Assembly (NCBI GenBank): GCA_016649785.1
Contig: JAENXB010000077.1
Location: forward strand, 1 to 11,604
DNA length: 11,604 bases
Reading direction: 5' to 3'
Source of the DNA: Flavobacteriaceae bacterium
GTDB taxonomy: Bacteria > Bacteroidota > Bacteroidia > Flavobacteriales > Flavobacteriaceae
Both the position numbers and the translations under genes were made by a program. Below, one piece after another: positions 1 to 5,818 of the stretch (the first letter of the stretch is position 1; every line of letters starts with the position of its first letter). The notes beneath the pieces are model-generated. The model had not been told where the DNA came from and did not search any database. It worked only from the letters and a program-made list of their open reading frames with translations.

Positions 1-590
1 ACGTGACCATCTACTACCAAAACGCGAACATCGGCTCCCCCTGCTTCCTTGATGAATTCCTGGATAATCACCCGGGCTTGTAAGCCGTTAAAAGCCTCAA
101 TAACCGATTCGGCAGCGTTCTTGGTCTCTGCCAAAACCACGCCTAAACCTTGTGTTCCTTCCAGTAACTTAATAATAAGAGGTGCTCCGCCAACGTGATC
201 TATTACCTCGCCCACATTTTTGGAATAATTGGTAAAAACGGTTTTTGGCAGGCCCAAACGAGCCCGTGACAGGACCTGTAAACTCCTTAATTTATCCCTA
301 CTGCGCACCAGTGCCTGTGATTCTGTGGTGGTAAAAACTCCCATCATTTCAAATTGACGTACAACAGCAGTCCCAAAAAACGTGACCGAAGCTCCAATTC
401 TTGGGATTACGGCATCGGTTCCTTCCAACATCTTACCCTTATAAAAAATGGAAGGGTGCTTTTTTTCAATGATCAAATTGCATTTCAAAGGATCGATAAC
501 TTCTATGGTATGATCTCTTTTTCTTGCAGCCTCCATCAGACGCTGAGTAGAATAAAGATTGCTATTTCTGGAAATGATTTTTATGTTCAT
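1..590 (-). CDS. rimK: Ribosomal protein S6--L-glutamate ligase RimK (5' part; 3' end outside window)
   Basis: The first 196 codons of an ATP-grasp ligase are present, read leftward from the ATG at 590-588. The protein begins MNIKIISRNSNLYSTQRLME and carries hallmark RimK segments: VIPRIGASVTFFGTAVVRQFEM, then SRDKLRSLQVL, then GGAPLIIKLLEGTQGLGVVL, then the ATP-grasp stretch IIQEFIKEAGGADVRVLVVDG. From memory these match E. coli RimK nearly block for block. Family role: ATP-dependent addition of glutamate residues to the C-terminus of ribosomal protein S6 in the cytoplasm. The N-terminal pre-ATP-grasp domain and the start of the ATP-grasp fold are visible. The catalytic C-terminal part is cut off by the window edge, so intactness is unknown. 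The start overlaps the end of the upstream RimB-like protease gene by 29 nt in another frame, which implies one transcript and probably translational coupling. No Shine-Dalgarno is visible. Confidence 0.95.
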   Translation of the reverse strand, partial: MNIKIISRNSNLYSTQRLMEAARKRDHTIEVIDPLKCNLIIEKKHPSIFYKGKMLEGTDAVIPRIGASVTFFGTAVVRQFEMMGVFTTTESQALVRSRDKLRSLQVLSRARLGLPKTVFTNYSKNVGEVIDHVGGAPLIIKLLEGTQGLGVVLAETKNAAESVIEAFNGLQARVIIQEFIKEAGGADVRVLVVDGH

Positions 591-1011
591 TTGCTTTTAA
601 ATTATAAGAAACGTCTATTAACTCGGGATCGACTAAAAATTTTTTGGTAAGGAATTTTCTCCCTATCAAAACCGGGAAGCGCATCTCCTGCCGGGCCGAC
701 AAAGAAAGCGAAATTTTAAAAACTTTATCGAAAATTATTATGGTAGATTGTACCTGGTAGCGCTTTTGAATAATTCCATTGCTGCTTTTTACAAACACAA
801 TATCGTAATTTTTAAAAATGAATTCCTTTCCATTGTAAAGTGGGTGTTCTTCATCTAAAAATGTACAGTAAAGCATATCGTCTTTTTCTGCGATATTATC
901 ACAGTGGATGGAGGAAGTATAGGCTCCCGTATCTATTTTGAGCGAGATATTTTCTAATTCTAACAAAGGGAAGTCCGCCTTTTCAAAACGGCCAATTACT
1001 ATTTTTTCCAT
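562..1011 (-). CDS. RimK-associated retropepsin-like protease (RimB-like; 'ATP-dependent zinc protease' family, DUF785)
   Basis: A 149-residue cytoplasmic protein with no signal peptide or membrane segment. Near the N-terminus it has IDTGAYTSSIH (D27-T28-G29-A30), the aspartic/retropepsin-like DTGA signature of the family commonly annotated as 'putative ATP-dependent zinc protease' or RimK/LysX-associated protein. A second typical block, MRFPVLIGRKFL, lies near the C-terminus. Its length is normal for the family. In Pseudomonas the homologous RimB is reported to work with RimK and to trim glutamate tails from S6. That function is inferred here from family and from the gene order with rimK. 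The last 29 nt overlap the rimK start. The legacy 'zinc' label is doubtful, since the visible motif is aspartyl-protease-like and no HExxH is present. The ATG at 1011-1009 is supported by a degenerate -7 box ending 5 nt upstream. Confidence 0.85.
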   Translation of the reverse strand: MEKIVIGRFEKADFPLLELENISLKIDTGAYTSSIHCDNIAEKDDMLYCTFLDEEHPLYNGKEFIFKNYDIVFVKSSNGIIQKRYQVQSTIIIFDKVFKISLSLSARQEMRFPVLIGRKFLTKKFLVDPELIDVSYNLKANEHKNHFQK

Positions 1012-1016
1012 AAGTG

Positions 1017-1024
1017 CAAGGTAA
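1017..1024 (-). promoter_or_regulatory. Degenerate -7 box of the rim operon
   Basis: Read on the minus strand the sequence is TATTACCTTGCACTT followed directly by the ATG of the RimB-like gene. TACCTTG is the Bacteroidota -7 consensus TAnnTTTG with one base missing, and 5 nt separate it from the start codon. The same 5-nt spacing is seen at the two better boxes in this window. No convincing -33 TTG partner was found, so confidence is low. Confidence 0.35.
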
Positions 1025-1290
1025 TAAAATGATTAATTCTTGTTTCTCATAAAAATCTAAATTATCAACATATTAGATGATATCAAATTATTTCTCACCG
1101 ACATTTTAGCCGCCAATGCCCGAATAAAAAATGTCTCAGAGCGCTCCGTCAGTCTATTATTAGTGCATTAGGGGCAGTTTTGGAGATTAGGCTTTTAAAA
1201 AAAGCGAAATAATGAACGCAAACTTTATAACTCATTTAAATTTTAACATTAACAGCCCAGTCTTAATTTACTGCTCCGAAGAATATGTAA

Positions 1291-1298
1291 TATCTTTG
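1291..1298 (+). promoter_or_regulatory. Candidate -7 box (TATCTTTG) of uvrC, leaderless arrangement
   Basis: TATCTTTG is an exact match to the Bacteroidota -7 consensus TAnnTTTG. It ends 5 nt before the uvrC ATG, so transcription would begin at or within a base or two of the start codon. A clear TTG at the usual -33 distance is not seen; the region around 1263-1270 has only TTA triplets. The call rests on the consensus match and on the identical geometry at the metal operon promoter. Confidence 0.55.
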
Positions 1299-1303
1299 AT
1301 GTA

Positions 1304-3097
1304 ATGGAAACACCCGAAATAAAAATTCAAGTACAAACCCTGCCAGAAAGCCCCGGAGTTTATCAATATTACGATAAAAACGACAGGATTTTATATGTAG
1401 GAAAAGCCAAAAACCTTAAAAAAAGGGTTACTTCTTATTTTACCAAAAAGCATGATAGTAACCGGATTGAGGTAATGGTGAAAAAGATATGCGACATTAA
1501 GCATATTGTGGTGGCCACAGAAACCGATGCATTGTTGCTGGAAAACAACCTTATTAAAAAATATCAACCGCGGTTTAATGTCATGTTGAAGGATGACAAG
1601 ACCTATCCCTGGATCTGTATAAAAAATGAACGCTTTCCCAGGGTTTTCCCTACCCGCAGATTGATAAAAGACGGCAGCGAATATTATGGGCCGTACACCA
1701 ATTTTAAAACTGTGAACACACTTTTGGAATTGATCAAAGGTTTGTACCAGCTTAGAACCTGTAACTACGATCTGTCTTTGGATAAAATAAGAAAAGACAA
1801 GTATAAGGTATGTCTGGAGTATCATTTGGGAAACTGTAAAGGTCCTTGTGAAGCCAGACAATCTGAAGCAGAGTACAACACAAATATCGCAGCGATCCGG
1901 GAAATTGTAAAGGGGAATTTTAAAGAATCGCTTCAGCAGTTCAGGGAGCAGATGCAGGCTCATGCCGGGCGTATGGAATTTGAAGAAGCGCAGCAAATAA
2001 AAAACAAAATTGATGTGCTTGAAAATTACCAGGCTAAATCTACCGTGGTCAATCCAAAAATAACCGACGTAGATGTGTTCTCAATTGTGAGTGATGAAGG
2101 ATATGGTTATGTCAATTTTCTGCAAATTTCCCACGGCGCGATCATCCGGTCACATACCATTGAAATGAAAAAGAAACTGGACGAAAGTGATAAGGAATTG
2201 CTGGAGTTGGGGATCATAGAAATAAGGCAGCGCTTTAATTCCACTTCAAAAGAAATATATGTGCCCTTTGTGGTAGAAGTTGGAGAGCATGTGAAAATTA
2301 CCGTTCCGCAGTTAGGCGATAAAAAGAAAATAATCGAATTTTCCATTCGCAATGCCAGGTATTACCGGCAGGAGCAGTTCAAGCAAATGAAAATTGTAGA
2401 TCCCGACCGCCATGTAAACCGAATTATGGCACAAATGAAACTTGATTTGCGTTTAAGTGAAGAGCCCCGTCATATAGAATGTTTTGACAATTCCAATATT
2501 CAGGGATCACATCCCGTGGCGGCCTGTGTAGTTTTTAAAAATGGAAAACCCAGTAAAAATGATTATCGTAAATTTAACATCAAAACCGTGGAAGGCCCGG
2601 ATGATTTTGCATCTATGGAGGAAGTGGTTTTCAGGAGATATAAAAGATTGCTGAACGAAGGCGAAGCTTTGCCGCAGTTAATAATTGTAGATGGAGGCAA
2701 GGGACAACTTTCTTCCGGGTTAAAGGCTCTGGAGGAATTAGGCTTAAGGGGAAAAATAGCCATTATTGGAATAGCGAAACGCCTGGAAGAAATTTATTAC
2801 CACGGAGATTCTGTCCCGATGTACCTGGACAAAAAATCGGAAACTTTAAAAATAATTCAACAATTGCGCAATGAAGCTCACAGATTTGGCATTACCTTTC
2901 ACAGGGATAAGCGCAGTAAAACCGCTCTTAATACTGAACTTGAATCAATTCCGGGGGTGGGTGATAAAACCGTGGTTGAATTATTAACTCATTTTAGGTC
3001 CTTAAAAAGGATAAAAGAAGTCGCTTTGGAAGATTTGACCCAGGTGATAGGTGCGGCCAGAGCTGCAAAAATTTATAATTATTACCATCAGGACTAA
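1304..3097 (+). CDS. uvrC: UvrABC system protein C (excinuclease subunit C)
   Basis: A full-length 597-residue UvrC, the dual-incision endonuclease of nucleotide excision repair. The GIY-YIG nuclease domain for 3' incision occupies about residues 13-95 (PGVYQYYDKN...ILYVGKAKNLKKRV). A four-cysteine cluster (C153, C170, C178, C182 in the CLEYHLGNCKGPC region) matches the iron-sulfur or metal site known in UvrC. A UVR domain for UvrB contact lies at about 205-242. The RNase-H-like 5'-incision domain has FDNSN with D395, VDGGKGQL with D463, and H526 in NEAHRFGITFHR. Tandem helix-hairpin-helix motifs lie at about 545-597 (IPGVGDKTV...IGAARAAKI). All key residues are present, so it looks functional. 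The ATG at 1304 fits the usual N-terminus and the candidate leaderless promoter. The stop codon directly abuts the start of the patatin gene, so the two are probably cotranscribed. Confidence 0.98.
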   Translation: METPEIKIQVQTLPESPGVYQYYDKNDRILYVGKAKNLKKRVTSYFTKKHDSNRIEVMVKKICDIKHIVVATETDALLLENNLIKKYQPRFNVMLKDDKTYPWICIKNERFPRVFPTRRLIKDGSEYYGPYTNFKTVNTLLELIKGLYQLRTCNYDLSLDKIRKDKYKVCLEYHLGNCKGPCEARQSEAEYNTNIAAIREIVKGNFKESLQQFREQMQAHAGRMEFEEAQQIKNKIDVLENYQAKSTVVNPKITDVDVFSIVSDEGYGYVNFLQISHGAIIRSHTIEMKKKLDESDKELLELGIIEIRQRFNSTSKEIYVPFVVEVGEHVKITVPQLGDKKKIIEFSIRNARYYRQEQFKQMKIVDPDRHVNRIMAQMKLDLRLSEEPRHIECFDNSNIQGSHPVAACVVFKNGKPSKNDYRKFNIKTVEGPDDFASMEEVVFRRYKRLLNEGEALPQLIIVDGGKGQLSSGLKALEELGLRGKIAIIGIAKRLEEIYYHGDSVPMYLDKKSETLKIIQQLRNEAHRFGITFHRDKRSKTALNTELESIPGVGDKTVVELLTHFRSLKRIKEVALEDLTQVIGAARAAKIYNYYHQD

Positions 3098-5323
3098 ATG
3101 AAAAAATTCTTTATTCTCTTTTTGTTCCTTTTACCTCTCCTTTCCTTTACCCAGGAAAAGAAAGATGTGAAAATTGGCCTTGTTTTAAGCGGTGGGGGTG
3201 CCAAAGGTTTGGCTCACATTGGAGCTTTAAAGGTAATAGAAGAAGCGGGGATTCAAATTGATTATATAGGAGGAAGCAGCATGGGGGCCATTGTAGGCGC
3301 TCTTTATGCATCGGGATATTCTGCAACTCAATTGGACTCTATCTTTCATGAGATCAATTTTAACATTCTAATTCAGGATGAAGTTCCGCGCAGCGCGAAA
3401 ACATTTTATGAAAAGGAGGAAACAGAAAAATATGTGCTCACCCTTCCTTTTGACGATTTTAAAATTTCCTTTCCCTCCGGCCTGTCCAAGGGGCAGAATA
3501 TTTATAATTTGATGTCCCGGCTTACAATGCACCTGGGGAATATTCAGGATTTCAGTAAGATGGCGATCCCGTTTTTTTGTATCGCTTCCAATGTAGAAAC
3601 AGGGGAGCAGGTTATTTTGGAAAGTGGTTCGCTTGCAAAAGCCGTTTCAGCAAGTGGCGCTATCCCATCGGTATTTAGTCCGGTAAAAATAGACGGCAAA
3701 CTGCTTACAGATGGAGGAGTGACCAATAATTATCCCGTAATCCAACTTCGTGAACGGGGAGCAGATATAATAATAGGAGTAGATGTACAGGATAGCCTGG
3801 CAGATCGAAAGCAGTTGAGAAGCGTGTTCGATATTTTAACCCAAATCAACAATTTCAGGACGATTAGTCATATGCGGGAAAATATAAAGCTCACAGACCT
3901 TTATATAAAACCCGACATTACAAAATTTAACGTGCTTTCCTTTGACAAAGGATCTGCAATAATTAATTCGGGCGAGATTGCAGCCCGTAAAAAAATGGAT
4001 CAGCTCAAGATTATTGCCGCTAAGCAGGGTGCAACTATCCCCCGTGTAAAAAAAGTGATCAGGGCAGATAAGTTCCATATAAATTCCCTCAATATTGACG
4101 GGAATAACAGTTATCCCAGGGCCTATATTTTAGGGAAACTGCAGCTCAAACATTATTCTGAATACACCCAGGAAGATTTATATAACGGGATTAATAATCT
4201 GGCTGCTACCGGCAATTTTGACCGCATTAATTACAATTTGATCCCCAAGGACAGTTCCTATACCCTGGCATTGCAACTGGAGGAAAGTCCAAATAAAACC
4301 TTTTTGCGAATGGCACTGCATTATGATAACTTATATAAAAGCGGAGCATTGATCAACCTTACCAGAAAAAGCACCCTTTTCACCAATGATGTGGCTTCCG
4401 TTGATGTGATTTTGGGGGATAATTTCAGATATAATTTTCAATATTATATAGACAAGGGGTATTACTGGAGTTTTGGTATAAAATCGCGATACAACCTGTT
4501 CGAAAGAGGAGTGGCGTTTGATTTTGTGCGTGAAAATGCGGATTTGGAGGATATTGGGATCAATAAAATAGAGATAAAATACCAGGATGTTACTAACCAA
4601 TTTTATGTGGAAACCCTTTTTCAACAAATATTTTCGTTTGGGCTGGGTCTGGAGCATAAATATTTAAAGATCAGCTCGGAAACCCTCGGGAATGAGCCGA
4701 ATAACAATTTTTCTTCCGCCGTTTTTGATAAAAGTAACTATTATAGCAGCTTTGGATACTTAAAACTGGACAGTTTTGATAATAAGTATTTTCCAACAAA
4801 AGGAGTTTATTTTGACGGGGATTTTCACCTGTATTTGTTTTCTTCAGATTACAATCAAAATTTTTCAAAATTTTCGATAGCCAAGGGAGAATTCGGGTAT
4901 GCTTTTACCCCGATAGATAAGTTTACCACACGTATCTTTTCTGAAACAGGTTTTAGGATTGGAGAGGACAACACCAATATTCTGGACTTTTTCCTGGGAG
5001 GTTACGGCAATAATTTTATAAACAATTTTGTGCCTTTTTATGGGTATGATTTTATAAGCATTTCCGGAGATAGTTATATAAAAGCGTTAATTGAAATGGA
5101 TTATGAAATTTTCAGAAAAAACCACATCATAGCCAGCGCCAATTTTGCAAATGTTGAAAATCAACTATATTCTACCGGAAATTGGTTATCTGCCCCAGAT
5201 TATACAGGCTATGCATTGGGCTATGGTTTAGAAACTTTAATAGGCCCTGTGGAATTGAAGTATTCCTATTCTCCAGAGGCAAAAAAGGGCCTGTGGTTCT
5301 TTAGTTTAGGATTTTGGTTTTAG
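3098..5323 (+). CDS. Patatin-like phospholipase with POTRA and outer-membrane beta-barrel (type Vd autotransporter layout)
   Basis: A 741-residue exported protein. An N-terminal signal peptide (MKKFFILFLFLLPLLSFTQ) is followed by a patatin domain at about residues 25-230. That domain has the oxyanion-hole glycines SGGGAKG (31-37), the nucleophile motif GSSMG with S61, and the partner Asp in DGG (D205), so the Ser-Asp dyad is complete. A POTRA-like segment follows at about 326-398 (FHINSLNIDGNN...YNLIPKD). The remainder, about 400-741, is a BamA/Omp85-like barrel of alternating aromatic strands ending in a terminal Phe (SLGFWF), the usual outer-membrane insertion signal. This order matches PlpD of Pseudomonas and FplA of Fusobacterium, where the barrel anchors or exports a lipase. 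Phospholipase A activity is inferred from the family; the substrate is unknown. The ATG follows the uvrC stop with no gap, which indicates an operon, although no functional link to DNA repair is evident. Confidence 0.93.
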   Translation: MKKFFILFLFLLPLLSFTQEKKDVKIGLVLSGGGAKGLAHIGALKVIEEAGIQIDYIGGSSMGAIVGALYASGYSATQLDSIFHEINFNILIQDEVPRSAKTFYEKEETEKYVLTLPFDDFKISFPSGLSKGQNIYNLMSRLTMHLGNIQDFSKMAIPFFCIASNVETGEQVILESGSLAKAVSASGAIPSVFSPVKIDGKLLTDGGVTNNYPVIQLRERGADIIIGVDVQDSLADRKQLRSVFDILTQINNFRTISHMRENIKLTDLYIKPDITKFNVLSFDKGSAIINSGEIAARKKMDQLKIIAAKQGATIPRVKKVIRADKFHINSLNIDGNNSYPRAYILGKLQLKHYSEYTQEDLYNGINNLAATGNFDRINYNLIPKDSSYTLALQLEESPNKTFLRMALHYDNLYKSGALINLTRKSTLFTNDVASVDVILGDNFRYNFQYYIDKGYYWSFGIKSRYNLFERGVAFDFVRENADLEDIGINKIEIKYQDVTNQFYVETLFQQIFSFGLGLEHKYLKISSETLGNEPNNNFSSAVFDKSNYYSSFGYLKLDSFDNKYFPTKGVYFDGDFHLYLFSSDYNQNFSKFSIAKGEFGYAFTPIDKFTTRIFSETGFRIGEDNTNILDFFLGGYGNNFINNFVPFYGYDFISISGDSYIKALIEMDYEIFRKNHIIASANFANVENQLYSTGNWLSAPDYTGYALGYGLETLIGPVELKYSYSPEAKKGLWFFSLGFWF

Positions 5324-5365
5324 ATGAATATGCTTCCAATTGAATAGAATGCAGGCGATTATTTG

Positions 5366-5412
5366 TTGCTGCCTTTTGCAACGCAATTGCAGGATAAATT
5401 GCTTACTTTTGC
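5366..5412. promoter_or_regulatory. Cluster of TTGC/GCAA half-sites, candidate operator of the metal-efflux operon
   Basis: Seven copies of TTGC or its complement GCAA lie within 47 bp: 5366-5369, 5376-5379, 5378-5381, 5383-5386, 5387-5390, 5399-5402 and 5409-5412. They include the palindrome GCAATTGC (5383-5390) and a direct AATTGC repeat spaced 12 bp apart (5385 and 5397). The cluster sits immediately upstream of, and overlaps, the candidate -7 box, where a repressor would act. The Fur-family protein at the end of the operon is an obvious candidate ligand. This is pattern-based inference with no known box matched. Confidence 0.3.
5404..5411 (+). promoter_or_regulatory. Candidate -7 box (TACTTTTG) of the metal-efflux operon
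   Basis: An exact TAnnTTTG match that ends 5 nt before the GTG start at 5417, the same spacing as at uvrC, again implying a leaderless mRNA. TTG triplets upstream lie 14 nt (5387-5389) and 25 nt (5376-5378) away, both outside the usual 17-23 nt, so the -33 element is uncertain. The promoter argues against a start further upstream, because it would then lie inside the coding sequence. Confidence 0.5.
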
Positions 5413-5416
5413 CATT

Positions 5417-5722
5417 GTGAAATTTAGTGCGATCATATTGTCCTTGTTTTTTTTGGTACTTACGTTTGTTCCATGTGCCGATGATGGATCAAGTTTTTCA
5501 GTGGAAACCGGGCAAATTGCCGAAGGTCATTTGGATCATACCGGCGCAACCGAAATGTGTCCTCCTTTTTGCGAATGCCAATGTTGTAACAGTCAAATAA
5601 TTACATCCAATCCGGTCGCTTTTGAGCCTATAAATTTTGAAATATCCAAACTTGTAGATCCCTACAAGAATAAAATCCACAAAGATATTTTTATTTCTTT
5701 TATGCAACCTCCTCAAATTTAA
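5417..5722 (+). CDS. Small exported Cys/His-rich protein, DUF6660-like, first gene of the metal-efflux operon
   Basis: From the GTG at 5417 this is a 101-residue protein beginning MKFSAIILSLFFLVLTFVPC, a clear signal peptide. The frame is open further up to a TTG at 5363, but that would bury the signal peptide behind 18 residues and overlap the promoter. The mature part carries GHLDHTGATEMC followed by CPPFCECQCC: His38, His41, Cys48, Cys52, Cys54, Cys56 and Cys57, a dense metal-ligand cluster. The C-terminus ends FMQPPQI. I recognise it as resembling the small DUF6660-type proteins found ahead of CzcA/CusA genes in flavobacteria; no biochemical function is known to me. Position and cysteines suggest periplasmic metal binding, for delivery to the pump, buffering or sensing. 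The Cys at 20 is preceded by Pro, so a lipobox is unlikely. Confidence 0.75.
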   Translation: MKFSAIILSLFFLVLTFVPCADDGSSFSVETGQIAEGHLDHTGATEMCPPFCECQCCNSQIITSNPVAFEPINFEISKLVDPYKNKIHKDIFISFMQPPQI

Positions 5723-5818
5723 TTTAGCAATCCCCGGGATAACTGTATCCTTACGTGGCTGATATTTTTTTATGTCATTCACTTTTTTCCTTTAACTAAA
5801 TTAAAACTGAGTCTAACA
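5723..5818 (+). other. Spacer between the Cys-rich gene and the RND gene with a small inverted repeat
   Basis: The 96-nt gap holds no ORF. It contains GGATA-ACTG-TATCC (5737-5750), a perfect 5-bp stem with a 4-nt loop, preceded by the palindrome CCCGGG (5733-5738). There is no T-run immediately after the stem and no TAnnTTTG box, so neither a strong terminator nor a second promoter is supported. The RND gene is therefore probably read from the upstream promoter. Confidence 0.35.

Larger units (their letters stand above)
1012..1303. other. Divergent intergenic region between the rim operon and uvrC
   Basis: This AT-rich stretch of 292 bp holds only very short ORFs (10 codons or fewer) and no recognisable RNA gene. 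It contains the candidate promoters of the leftward rim operon and of rightward uvrC at its two ends. It also contains an 8-bp palindrome GAGCGCTC (1139-1146) and an AT-rich perfect 6-bp inverted repeat GCTTTT/AAAAGC with a 3-nt loop (1191-1205). No function can be assigned to either repeat. Confidence 0.6.

Noticed and set aside
354..650. 98-codon plus-strand open frame
   Set aside because: It lies opposite rimK and the protease gene, both of which have clear family motifs; its translation resembles nothing known.
1139..1146. GAGCGCTC palindrome as an operator
   Set aside because: A single 8-bp palindrome not extended by flanking bases and far from both candidate promoters; it may be chance.
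1191..1205. GCTTTT/AAAAGC hairpin as a terminator
   Set aside because: Purely AT-rich stem apart from one GC pair, and no gene on either strand ends near it.
1391..1996. 201-codon minus-strand open frame inside uvrC
   Set aside because: Antisense shadow of uvrC, whose domains and catalytic residues are all intact in the plus frame.
5363..5416. TTG start at 5363 giving an N-terminal extension of 18 residues on the Cys-rich protein
   Set aside because: It would place 18 non-hydrophobic residues ahead of an obvious signal peptide and run through the TACTTTTG box; the GTG at 5417 gives a standard MKF-type export signal.
5324..5416. Terminator after the patatin gene
   Set aside because: No GC-rich stem with a T-run is visible, so read-through from the uvrC-patatin operon into the metal operon cannot be excluded.
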